Part shown: positions 7,380 to 14,030 of the stretch, piece after piece
Position numbering within the stretch: the stretch's first letter is position 1
How the letters are laid out: each line of letters opens with the position of its first letter
Origin: Anderseniella sp964390445
GTDB taxonomy: Bacteria > Pseudomonadota > Alphaproteobacteria > Rhizobiales > Aestuariivirgaceae
Reading direction: 5' to 3'
Length of the DNA: 26,773 nt
Assembly: GCA_964390445.1 (NCBI GenBank)
Contig: CAYMJJ010000029.1
Span: 1-26,773 of the forward strand
Position numbers and translations under genes: made by a program
Notes under the pieces: generated by a model
Databases searched by the model: none
What the model was told of the DNA's origin: nothing
The model's input: only the letters and a program-made list of their open reading frames with translations

Positions 7380-7880
7380 CTAGTGGCTCATGCCCTTGGC
7401 ATCGCTCACCATCGCATTGATCTCGATTGTCCCGGCCTTCTCGAAGGTCAGTGTCAGCGGGATCATGGCACCCTTTGCCGGCAGCTCTTCGATGCCGAAC
7501 AACATGATATGCAGCCCGCCCGATTTCAGTTCGGTGGTTGCATTGGCGGCAATGTCGATGGCTTCGATCTGGCGCATCTTCATCACGCCGTTGTCCATGG
7601 TGTGGGTGTGCAGTTCGACCCGGCCAGTCATTGGCGATGAAGCCGACAGCAACCGGTCTGCCTCGCCCTTGTTTTCTATGGTGAGGAACACTGCACCGGG
7701 CCGGCCTGCGATCATGAACCGGGCCATGGGCTGCGAGACGGTAATGTCACCAGCCGTCACGCTCATGGCGTGTTTCATTGCGGAGTCGGCGAGGGCGGGT
7801 AGCGCCGGCAGAAGCGCTGCTGCAGCCAGCGTGCTTGCGCCCAGAACGGCGGCAAGCGGAATCATCTTGAACTTTGACAT
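7380..7880 (-). CDS. Periplasmic copper chaperone of the PCu(A)C family
   Basis: A 166-residue secreted protein. Residues 1-31 (MSKFKMIPLAAVLG... ALPALA) form a signal peptide with an ALA-D cleavage site. The family Cu(I) site H-x10-M-x21-H-x-M is intact as His91, Met102, His124 and Met126. PCu(A)C proteins carry Cu(I) in the periplasm to the CuA site of cytochrome c oxidase, often with ScoI/SenC. There is no sco gene here; the partner is the upstream DUF2946-like gene on the same strand, 96 bases away. An additional Met/His-containing stretch (AMKHAM) follows the signal peptide. Start at 7880 was chosen with AGAGGA about 9 bases upstream. The gene is convergent to the LysM gene. Confidence 0.9.
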   Translation of the reverse strand: MSKFKMIPLAAVLGASTLAAAALLPALPALADSAMKHAMSVTAGDITVSQPMARFMIAGRPGAVFLTIENKGEADRLLSASSPMTGRVELHTHTMDNGVMKMRQIEAIDIAANATTELKSGGLHIMLFGIEELPAKGAMIPLTLTFEKAGTIEINAMVSDAKGMSH

Positions 7881-7976
7881 CTGTGTAGTCCTCTGGAGTG
7901 GCTGATCCGCCATCGCTCAAACCTGGGCGCGCGCGGATGGTAGCCAGCATTGGTCTGGATTGGAAAAGTGCTCTGA

Positions 7977-8384
7977 TCAGGTTGCGAACGGTGGCGCTCG
8001 CGGTGCGCCGTTCAAACCATCGCGCTTGCCGGTCAGATGCCGGTTCCGGTCATGGCCGAAACCGAGGATGAGGACGCTGGTTGCTACAGGAACGGCGAGA
8101 TTTCCCGTGTCGGTTCCGCCCAGCCGCGCATTGACGGCACAGCAAACCATACCGCAATCGCACAGCGCTGCGTGTCCGCCGCCATCTTGCCGGCCGCCCT
8201 TCTGGGTGATGGTGCTGATGCCGTCAGGCGTGCAGATTACCAGTTGCAGACTGCCCGTACTGGTCAGCCGGCTTGTGTCCATGCGCGCCATCGCAGCCGA
8301 TGACAGCGACGCCTGGAAGATGATCAGGCTGGCCAGCAGGAAACGGATGCCGATGCCGAGCGATGTGGTGCGCCAGTGCTGCAT
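7977..8384 (-). CDS. DUF2946-like Cys/His-rich secreted or membrane protein
   Basis: A 135-residue protein with an N-terminal hydrophobic helix (about residues 11-31, LGIGIRFLLASLIIFQASLS) acting as signal or anchor. A metal-binding-looking stretch follows: Cys51 in VICTPDG, then His71, Cys75, Cys77, Cys81 and Cys82 in GHAALCDCGMVCC. A CTxxG motif followed by a His and clustered Cys is the pattern of DUF2946, a family often found beside copper genes whose role is not established. A second hydrophobic patch lies at about 95-110. Position upstream of the PCu(A)C chaperone on the same strand supports copper handling. The call rests on the Cys pattern and context, with moderate certainty. Confidence 0.65.
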   Translation of the reverse strand: MQHWRTTSLGIGIRFLLASLIIFQASLSSAAMARMDTSRLTSTGSLQLVICTPDGISTITQKGGRQDGGGHAALCDCGMVCCAVNARLGGTDTGNLAVPVATSVLILGFGHDRNRHLTGKRDGLNGAPRAPPFAT

Positions 8385-8452
8385 CCGTTCAAGCTGCCAG
8401 AGAGTTGCGCCTCGTGGAATGCGGCAAGTCGGCCCTTGTGTGCAGGGTCCTA

Positions 8453-8481
8453 TCCATCGTATATCGGCGATGAACGATAAT
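8453..8481 (+). promoter_or_regulatory. Candidate arsR promoter/operator
   Basis: In the 121-base divergent gap between the DUF2946-like gene and arsR, a GATAAT box at 8476-8481 could be a -10 element. It is overlapped by an inverted repeat TATCG (8462-8466) and CGATA (8475-8479). ArsR repressors usually bind imperfect inverted repeats at their own promoter. The -35 match is poor (TCCATC, 8453-8458), so this is tentative. Confidence 0.3.
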
Positions 8482-8505
8482 TTACGTTAACCGGGAACGG
8501 TTGTT

Positions 8506-8850
8506 ATGTCCGATTTCGCGCGGCCCTCCGACAAAGCCACGGCGGCAAGCCTGGCAGCCTTGTCTCATCCAGCGCGCCTTGCCATCATGCGGCGGCTGGC
8601 CTCGAGTGATGCGTGTTGCTGCAACGACGTGGTGCGCCATCTCGACCTGGCCCAGTCGACCGTGTCGCAGCACCTGAAGGTGCTGGTGGCGGCGGGGCTG
8701 GTGTCGTATGAACTCAATCGGCCCCGCTCGCGTTATGTTCTCAACCGGTCTGCACTTAAGACTGCGCTGTCGTCGGTTGCCGGTATCGTCAATGAATGCT
8801 GTGAACCCGGTGGTTGTCACGCTGGCAACGGCTCGTCCAGCACCCAGTAA
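8506..8850 (+). CDS. ArsR-family metalloregulator with two Cys clusters
   Basis: A 114-residue winged-helix repressor. LSHPARLAIMRRLA (residues 19-32) and the recognition segment LAQSTVSQHLKVLVAAGLV (48-66) are classic ArsR/SmtB features, followed by a wing with RPRSRYVLN. Cys37-38-39 (DACCCNDVV) fall where arsenic sensors such as R773 ArsR have the ELCVCDL site. A second group, Cys98, Cys99 and Cys104 (ECCEPGGC), resembles the C-terminal As(III) site described for Acidithiobacillus ArsR. Metal binding would release DNA. The stop is 17 bases before the Atm1-type exporter start on the same strand, so the exporter is the likely target. The metal, possibly As(III) or Sb(III), is inferred. Confidence 0.9.
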   Translation: MSDFARPSDKATAASLAALSHPARLAIMRRLASSDACCCNDVVRHLDLAQSTVSQHLKVLVAAGLVSYELNRPRSRYVLNRSALKTALSSVAGIVNECCEPGGCHAGNGSSSTQ

Positions 8851-8867
8851 CAAAGAAGGCACCTCTC

Positions 8868-10766
8868 TTGGCCGCTCCAAAGGTATCTGCTGACAGCGGA
8901 TCCACCCTCGAAACCATCCGCAACTTGTGGCCCTACATGTGGCCGTCCGACCGCCCCGACCTGAAGATGCGGGTGGTGTGGGCGTTCGTCTTCCTGGTGC
9001 TGGCGAAGCTGGTGTTGGTGCTGGTGCCGTACTTCTTCAAGTTCGCCACTGATGCACTGAACGGCAAGCTGGAAGTGGACGGCATGCTGGCGGCGTTTCC
9101 GGCCTGGGCGCTGGTTCCGGTGATGCTGGTGCTGGCCTATAACATTGCCCGCATCGGCCAGTGGGGCTTCAACCAGTTGCGCGATGCGCTGTTTGCCCGC
9201 GTTGGCCAGCACGCGGTCCGCCAGCTTGCCTACAAGACCTTCATTCACATGCACCAGTTGTCGCTGCGCTTTCACCTGGAGCGGCGTACCGGCGGGCTGT
9301 CGCGGGTCATCGAGCGCGGCACCAAGGGCATCGAGACCATCGTCCGCTTCACCATCCTGAGTACCTTGCCAACGGTGCTCGAATTTGCGCTGACGGCAGT
9401 CATCTTCTGGTGGACCTACGGGCTGGCGTATGTGGCAATCATTGCCGCCATCGTGTGGCTGTACTCTTGGTTCACCGTGCGCGCGAGTGACTGGCGCATC
9501 ACCATCCGCCACGAGATGAACCAGTCCGATACCGATGCCAACACCAAGGCCATCGACAGCCTGCTCAACTTCGAGACGGTGAAGTACTTCGGCAACGAAG
9601 AGATGGAGTCGCGCCGCTTTGACCAGTCGATGCAGCGCTATGAAAGTGCTGCCACGAAAACCTGGACTTCGCTGGGCTGGCTGAACTTCGGCCAGGGGCT
9701 GATCTTCGGCATCGGCATGACCATCATCATGATCATGTCCGCGCTGGAAGTGCAGGCGGGCCGACAGACGCTGGGCGACTTCGTGTTCATCAACGCCATG
9801 CTGATGCAGCTTTCCGTGCCGCTCAACTTCATCGGCTTCGTCTACCGCGAAATCCGCCAGGGGCTGGCCGACATCGAGCAGATGTTCAAGCTGCTGGCGA
9901 TCGACCAGGAAATCGTCGACGATCCGGATGCCAAGCCGCTGGAAGTGAGCGATGCCACCATCCGCTTTAACGAGGTGGACTTCTCCTATGATGGCAAGCG
10001 GCGCATCCTGAAGGGGCTGGACTTCGAGGTGCCTGCAGGTCACACAGTGGCAATTGTCGGCCCGTCGGGTGCCGGCAAGTCAACCATCTCGCGGCTGCTG
10101 TTCAGGTTCTACGATGTGACCGGCGGTGCCGTGACCATCGACGGACAGGACATCCGCCACGTCACGCAGAAGTCGCTGCGCGCCGCCATTGGCATGGTGC
10201 CGCAGGATACTGTGCTGTTCAACGACACCATCCGCTACAACATCCGATATGGCCGGCCTGATGCGACCGATGCCGAGGTGGAAGAAGCCGCAAGGCTGGC
10301 GCAAATCCACGATTTCGTCATGTCATTGCCGGACGGCTATGACTCGATGGTCGGTGAACGCGGACTGAAGCTGTCGGGCGGCGAGAAGCAGCGTGTGTCG
10401 ATTGCCCGCACCATTCTCAAGGCCCCGCCGATCCTGATCCTCGACGAGGCCACCTCCGCCCTCGACACCATGACCGAGCAGGAAATCCAGGCGGCGCTGA
10501 AACTGGTGTCGCAGGACCGCACCACGTTGGTCATCGCCCACCGGCTGTCCACGGTCATCGACGCCAACCAGATCATCGTGCTGAAGGATGGCGGCATTGC
10601 CGAGCGCGGCACACATGCGCAATTGCTCAAGAAGAAGGGCGAGTACGCGGCCATGTGGAATCGCCAGCGCGAGGCCGACGAGGCAATGCGCAAGCTGGCC
10701 GAGAACTACGAGGCGCGCGGCATCACTGCCGAGGCGCTTGCCTATGGTTTCAAGCCGGCGAAGTAA
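8868..10766 (+). CDS. Atm1/HMT1-type ABC exporter (permease-ATPase fusion)
   Basis: A 632-residue half-transporter with an N-terminal six-helix membrane domain (about residues 30-340) and a C-terminal ATPase. Walker A GPSGAGKST starts at Gly398 (Lys404), the signature LSGGEKQR at 502, Walker B ILILDEATSALD with Asp526/Glu527, and the H-loop His558 in AHRLST. The sequence RHEMNQSDTDANTKAIDSLLNFETVKYFGNE is characteristic of the Atm1/ABCB7/HMT1 group, which exports glutathione-based thiols and metal-thiol conjugates. Sitting 17 bases after an ArsR gene suggests heavy-metal detoxification. The TTG at 8868 is the preferred start, with AAGAAGG about 8 bases upstream; in-frame starts further up overlap arsR and have no support. 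Confidence 0.9.
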   Translation: MAAPKVSADSGSTLETIRNLWPYMWPSDRPDLKMRVVWAFVFLVLAKLVLVLVPYFFKFATDALNGKLEVDGMLAAFPAWALVPVMLVLAYNIARIGQWGFNQLRDALFARVGQHAVRQLAYKTFIHMHQLSLRFHLERRTGGLSRVIERGTKGIETIVRFTILSTLPTVLEFALTAVIFWWTYGLAYVAIIAAIVWLYSWFTVRASDWRITIRHEMNQSDTDANTKAIDSLLNFETVKYFGNEEMESRRFDQSMQRYESAATKTWTSLGWLNFGQGLIFGIGMTIIMIMSALEVQAGRQTLGDFVFINAMLMQLSVPLNFIGFVYREIRQGLADIEQMFKLLAIDQEIVDDPDAKPLEVSDATIRFNEVDFSYDGKRRILKGLDFEVPAGHTVAIVGPSGAGKSTISRLLFRFYDVTGGAVTIDGQDIRHVTQKSLRAAIGMVPQDTVLFNDTIRYNIRYGRPDATDAEVEEAARLAQIHDFVMSLPDGYDSMVGERGLKLSGGEKQRVSIARTILKAPPILILDEATSALDTMTEQEIQAALKLVSQDRTTLVIAHRLSTVIDANQIIVLKDGGIAERGTHAQLLKKKGEYAAMWNRQREADEAMRKLAENYEARGITAEALAYGFKPAK

Positions 10767-10870
10767 GCCTGCACGTGGCGGTCGTGGTCAGGTTTCGTCA
10801 ACCACACTTCCAGGTTGAGTGGCCAGAGTGACCTGAAGGCCCGACCATATCGCTAAAATTTGCCTCTTGT

Positions 10871-11047
10871 TAAAATCTTCGCGCTTAAGTGGTGGCCATC
10901 ACGAACGCGATTGTTCGTGGTGGCTTCAACAGGGTGAGACCGGCAGCATAGCCGGCCGCTGGGTTGAACGCCGGGGAGAGCACGGCTTGCAACACTTCGC
11001 CAGGGCAAGGGCGGTGTTGCGCGGCCGCAAACAGGGGACTGAAGACA
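10871..11047 (+). promoter_or_regulatory. Structured leader RNA candidate upstream of the YbjQ-like gene
   Basis: The 281-base gap before the YbjQ-like gene has two TAAAAT boxes (10854-10859, 10871-10876) that could be -10 elements, although no good -35 is visible. Three strong paired elements then follow. Stem 1 is 12 bp with one G-U pair (10895-10906 with 10913-10924, 6-base loop). Stem 2 is TTCAAC (10925-10930) with GTTGAA (10963-10968), enclosing CCGGC/GCCGG (10940-10944, 10951-10955). Stem 3 is GCAACAC (10989-10995) with GTGTTGC (11014-11020), continued after a 2-base bulge by CGCC/GGCG (10998-11001, 11010-11013). The AGGGGA ribosome site follows at 11033-11038. I recognise no known riboswitch class. 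Confidence 0.45.
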
Positions 11048-11506
11048 ATGCTCATTACCAATCTGCCTAACATCGCGGGTTACGAGATTTCGTGCGCCTA
11101 CGGTATGGTTTCGACCACTGCGTCAATGACCCGCCGCATGCTGAAAGGCAGCATGGGTGGGGCACGTTGCAATCACGAATCCGGCGCGGACGGTTTCAGC
11201 GCCGAACTCGAGGACGCCCGCAAGAGGGCTTTTGCACAACTCCAGGACGAAGCAGTGGCGATCAACGCCCATGCCATCATCGGCGTCTCGGAACAGCTTC
11301 ATCGCGTTGGAGAAAACGGCTACATGCTGTTGCTCACGGGCACGGCAGTTGACCTCAAGAAGGTCGAAGCACCGGCGGCGGTGCTGCCGGCCCAGCCACA
11401 GGTGATCTACGTCCAGGCAGAAGCTGCACAGGACGACCGGGATCCGGTTGTTGTCGAGGCAGTTGTTCGCGACAACATCATTTACCCGCAGTTCGCGCGG
11501 GGCTGA
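11048..11506 (+). CDS. YbjQ-like (UPF0145 / heavy-metal-binding domain) protein
   Basis: A 152-residue protein. The first 105 residues follow the YbjQ/DUF74 pattern: an opening strand MLITNLPNIAGYEISCAYGMVSTT in place of the usual TT-PG-G-G-V, then GSMGGARCNHE, a long helix ELEDARKRAFAQLQDEAVAINAHAIIGV, and a final strand YMLLLTGTAVDL. Family members form pentamers; a metal-binding role has been suggested but not shown generally. The remaining 47 residues are a Pro/Ala/Gln-rich tail (about 115-140) and a conserved-looking end (VVRDNIIYPQFARG) not typical of the family. ATG 11048 was chosen with AGGGGA upstream; an in-frame TTG at 10964 would place the leader hairpin in coding sequence and lacks support. 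Confidence 0.75.
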   Translation: MLITNLPNIAGYEISCAYGMVSTTASMTRRMLKGSMGGARCNHESGADGFSAELEDARKRAFAQLQDEAVAINAHAIIGVSEQLHRVGENGYMLLLTGTAVDLKKVEAPAAVLPAQPQVIYVQAEAAQDDRDPVVVEAVVRDNIIYPQFARG

Positions 11507-11533
11507 GCGGCGGACGGCTTACACAACGAATTC

Positions 11534-11577
11534 AAGGGTGCGCGCGTTCGCTGGGGGGCAGTGCGCACCTTTTGTTT
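11534..11577 (+). terminator. Rho-independent terminator after the YbjQ-like gene
   Basis: GGTGCGC at 11537-11543 pairs perfectly with GCGCACC at 11563-11569, extended outward by G-U, A-T and A-T pairs to 10 pairs in total. A TTTTGTTT tract (11570-11577) follows directly. It begins 28 bases after the stop codon and separates this gene from psd. Confidence 0.75.
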
Positions 11578-11579
11578 GC

Positions 11580-11608
11580 TTGCAGTTGCGCGGCACTGGC
11601 TCTACCTA
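11580..11608 (+). promoter_or_regulatory. Candidate promoter of psd-pssA-arsH
   Basis: TTGCAG at 11580-11585, a 17-base spacer and TACCTA at 11603-11608 lie just past the terminator and 46 bases before the psd ATG. The -10 is poor, but a promoter is expected here because a terminator precedes the operon. Confidence 0.3.
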
Positions 11609-11653
11609 GAGGGCCACCACCAACTGTGCCCAACGTCTGTGAGCCGCCTGCCC

Positions 11654-12358
11654 ATGCTTGACAGCATCATGTCCGTCTTCGTTCCGGTCCACCGCGAGGG
11701 ATACCGGTTCATCGCCATTTTCGCGGGCGTCACACTGGTGCTGTTCTGGCTGCTGCCGGACGTGTTCGGCTGGATCGGTGTCATCCTTACGCTGTGGTGC
11801 GCCTACTTCTTCCGCGATCCGCCGCGCGTTACCCCGCTTGACCCGTCGCTGGTCATTTCACCGGCAGACGGCCTGATATCGGCCATCGAGAAGGTAGCGG
11901 TTCCGCCGGAACTGGCGCTCAGCGGTGAACGCCTCACCCGTATTTCGGTGTTCATGAACGTGTTCGATGTTCACGTGAACCGCTCACCGGTGGATGCCAG
12001 TGTAATCCAGAAAAGCTATGTGCCGGGCAAGTTCATCAACGCAGAGCTCGACAAGGCCAGCGAAGACAACGAGCGCATGGCGTTCACGCTCGAATTGGCT
12101 GATACTCGCCGCATCGGCGTGGTACAGATCGCCGGGCTGGTGGCACGGCGCATCGTGGCCTTTGCCGGCCAGGGTGACCGCTTGCAGGCCGGCGAGCGCT
12201 TTGGTCTTATAAGGTTCGGCTCGCGGGTCGATGTCTATCTGCCCGAAGGCTGTGCAGTGCGTGCCTGTGTCGGCCAGCGTGCCATCGCCGGTGAAACCGT
12301 GCTGGCTGACCTTAGTGCGCCCGGCACCCGTGCCGATCCGGTTGGCCGGACGGCCTGA
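11654..12358 (+). CDS. psd: Phosphatidylserine decarboxylase, short (archaeal-like) type
   Basis: A 234-residue membrane-associated enzyme that decarboxylates phosphatidylserine to phosphatidylethanolamine at the inner membrane. Residues 1-45 include VPVHREGYRFIAIFAGVTLVLFWLLP and a second hydrophobic stretch leading to YFFRDPPR, as in the PSD-A type of Rhizobiales. SPADGLIS and NVFDVHVNRSPVDA are the conserved substrate-pocket motifs. The self-cleavage site is Gly189-Ser190 in RFGSRVDV, where Ser becomes the pyruvoyl cofactor and separates beta and alpha chains. Start MLDSIMSVFVPVH at 11654 matches homologue length; ATG 11669 is an alternative. It is followed after 31 bases by pssA, its pathway partner. 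Confidence 0.92.
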   Translation: MLDSIMSVFVPVHREGYRFIAIFAGVTLVLFWLLPDVFGWIGVILTLWCAYFFRDPPRVTPLDPSLVISPADGLISAIEKVAVPPELALSGERLTRISVFMNVFDVHVNRSPVDASVIQKSYVPGKFINAELDKASEDNERMAFTLELADTRRIGVVQIAGLVARRIVAFAGQGDRLQAGERFGLIRFGSRVDVYLPEGCAVRACVGQRAIAGETVLADLSAPGTRADPVGRTA

Positions 12359-12389
12359 CCAGACCCGACAAGGAAGCGAGCAGCGTTAC

Positions 12390-13241
12390 ATGCCCCTCTC
12401 CGAGCGCAACGACAATGACCCGCGTCTTCGCCAGATCCCGATCCGCTATCTTGTGCCCAACATCGTCACACTGCTGGCGCTGTGTTCCGGCATCACCGCC
12501 ATCCGGCTTGGCATGGACGGCCGGTTTGAACTGGCCGTCGCCTGCGTTATCCTTGCGGCATTGCTCGATGCGCTGGACGGGCGAATTGCGAGGGCATTGA
12601 AGGGCTCATCAAAGTTTGGTGCCGAGCTGGATTCTCTGGCTGACTTCGTGAATTTCGGCGTGGTCCCGGGCCTGCTCATCTACATGTGGTCGCTCAACGC
12701 GCTGAAGAGCCTTGGCTGGATCGTGGCCCTCACGCTGGCCCTGTGCTGCGCGCTGCGGCTGGCGCGGTTCAATGTGGCTGCGGAAGACCCGGACCGGCCG
12801 GCCTGGAAGATCAATTATTTCACCGGCGTTAACGCACCTGCAGGTGCCATGCTGGCCATGCTGCCGATGTACCTGGGCTTTCTTAAGCTGGTGCCGCCCG
12901 GCCCGGAGATTGCGCCTTACGTGCTGCCCTACATAGCGTTCGTGGCGTTCGCCATGGTATCGCGCGTGCCGACGTTCTCCGGCAAGGGTGTGGGCCGTGT
13001 CAGCCGTGAGGCGGTGCTGCCGTTGCTGGCCGCCGTCACCATCCTGGCCGTGCTGCTGGTTACCTACACCTGGGAAATGGTGACGCTGGCTGCCATCATC
13101 TACATTGTCCTCGTGCCGGTTTCATCATGGACCTACCTGCGCCAGAAGAAGGCCTGGCAGGAGCGGACCACCGGCGAAGAAGACCGCGGCCTTGCCACGG
13201 CGGACATCCACACGGAGAAGGACAAGGTTGCGGGTGAGTGA
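12390..13241 (+). CDS. pssA: CDP-diacylglycerol-serine O-phosphatidyltransferase
   Basis: A 283-residue inner-membrane enzyme that makes phosphatidylserine from CDP-diacylglycerol and serine, the substrate for the upstream psd product. The CDP-alcohol phosphotransferase motif D-G-x2-A-R-x8-G-x3-D-x3-D is intact as Asp63, Gly64, Ala67, Arg68, Gly77, Asp81 and Asp85. About eight hydrophobic helices follow the pattern of the type II (PssA) enzymes, with YFTGVNAPAGA a further family motif. The C-terminus is hydrophilic (residues about 255-283). ATG 12390 was chosen; upstream in-frame sequence overlaps psd and is not membrane-like. The stop overlaps the arsH GTG start by 8 bases, so the two are translationally coupled. 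Confidence 0.93.
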   Translation: MPLSERNDNDPRLRQIPIRYLVPNIVTLLALCSGITAIRLGMDGRFELAVACVILAALLDALDGRIARALKGSSKFGAELDSLADFVNFGVVPGLLIYMWSLNALKSLGWIVALTLALCCALRLARFNVAAEDPDRPAWKINYFTGVNAPAGAMLAMLPMYLGFLKLVPPGPEIAPYVLPYIAFVAFAMVSRVPTFSGKGVGRVSREAVLPLLAAVTILAVLLVTYTWEMVTLAAIIYIVLVPVSSWTYLRQKKAWQERTTGEEDRGLATADIHTEKDKVAGE

Positions 13242-13965
13242 TCATCCCCTCAGCATCGCCGACCTGCCCAACATTGATCCGGCTCACATGCAGCCGGTTG
13301 ACGGGCGCGCACTGGCCGGGCCGGATGGACCGGCCCATCGCCCACGCGTACTGCTGCTGTACGGTTCACTCAGACCGCGGTCATTCTCGCGGCTGCTGGC
13401 CCGGGAAGCGCAACGCCTGCTCGAGTGGCATGGTTGCGAGACGAAGATGTTCGACCCTTCGGGCCTGCCGCTGCCCGATTCGGTAGATCCCGGCCACCCC
13501 AAGGTTGCGGAATTGCGTGAACTGGCGGTGTGGTCAGAAGCCATGGTGTGGGTGTCGCCGGAGCGTCACGGTGCCATGACCGGCATCATGAAGGCGCAGA
13601 TCGACTGGTTGCCGCTGGAGCAGGGCGGCGTGCGCCCCACCCAGGGCAAGACGCTTGCCGTGATGCAGGTGTGCGGTGGCTCGCAAAGTTTCAACGCCGT
13701 CAACCAGATGCGTATCCTTGGCCGCTGGATGCGCATGATCACGATTCCCAACCAGTCGTCGGTGGCGCGTGCCTTCATGGAGTTCGACGGCAACGACCGC
13801 ATGAAGCCATCTCCCTACTATAACCGCATCGTCGATGTGATCGAGGAACTGGTGAAGTTCACGTACCTCACCCGGGGCCGCTCCGATTACCTGGTGGACC
13901 GCTACTCCGAGCGGGTGGAAACCGCCGATGAAGTGTCGAAACGGGTCAACCAGCGCTCGATTTAG
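13234..13965 (+). CDS. arsH: ArsH-type NADPH-dependent FMN reductase
   Basis: A 243-residue flavodoxin-fold protein. The FMN phosphate loop YGSLRPRSFSR is at residues 43-53. The ArsH-specific segments WVSPERHGAMTGIMKAQIDWLP and VCGGSQSFNAVNQMRILGRWMRM follow, then NQSSVARAF and the C-terminal region with KFTYLTRGRSDYLVDRYSER. ArsH proteins form tetramers and oxidise trivalent organoarsenicals or reduce quinones and other acceptors using NADPH. No other classical ars gene is adjacent; an ArsR with arsenic-type Cys sites lies about 4.7 kb upstream. GTG 13234 is the preferred start, overlapping the pssA stop, with AAGG about 8 bases upstream. Co-transcription with psd-pssA is likely. Confidence 0.9.
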   Translation: MSDHPLSIADLPNIDPAHMQPVDGRALAGPDGPAHRPRVLLLYGSLRPRSFSRLLAREAQRLLEWHGCETKMFDPSGLPLPDSVDPGHPKVAELRELAVWSEAMVWVSPERHGAMTGIMKAQIDWLPLEQGGVRPTQGKTLAVMQVCGGSQSFNAVNQMRILGRWMRMITIPNQSSVARAFMEFDGNDRMKPSPYYNRIVDVIEELVKFTYLTRGRSDYLVDRYSERVETADEVSKRVNQRSI

Positions 13966-13967
13966 GC

Positions 13968-14000
13968 TTGACGGGCGGGGTCGCAATTGCAGCAATTGCG
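13968..14000 (+). promoter_or_regulatory. Promoter with 19-bp palindromic operator before the Rieske oxygenase
   Basis: CGCAATTGC (13982-13990), a single A (13991) and GCAATTGCG (13992-14000) form a perfect 9-bp inverted repeat with a 1-base centre. A TTGACG -35-like box at 13968-13973 lies directly after the arsH stop; a 17-base spacer puts the -10 region at about 13991-13996, inside the palindrome. That geometry suits a repressor site. The oxygenase ATG is 31 bases past its end. No regulator gene is adjacent. Confidence 0.55.
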
Positions 14001-14030
14001 GCTGGCGACAAGCGCACCGGAGGCTGCCAA

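Noticed and set aside
10785..10840. Nested inverted repeats after the Atm1-type exporter gene (TCAGGT with ACCTGA, enclosing CAACC with GGTTG)
   Set aside because: Short stems with a large loop and no T-run; not convincing as a terminator or operator.
11021..11028. GCGGCCGC palindrome before the YbjQ-like gene
   Set aside because: An 8-base GC palindrome is expected by chance in this composition and has no partner site.
10964..11047. N-terminal extension of the YbjQ-like protein from a TTG at 10964
   Set aside because: The extension is Cys/Gly-rich without homology sense, covers the third leader stem, and has no ribosome site, whereas ATG 11048 has one.
11561..11653. Longer psd start
   Set aside because: The extra residues would overlap the terminator of the preceding gene and do not resemble Psd N-termini.
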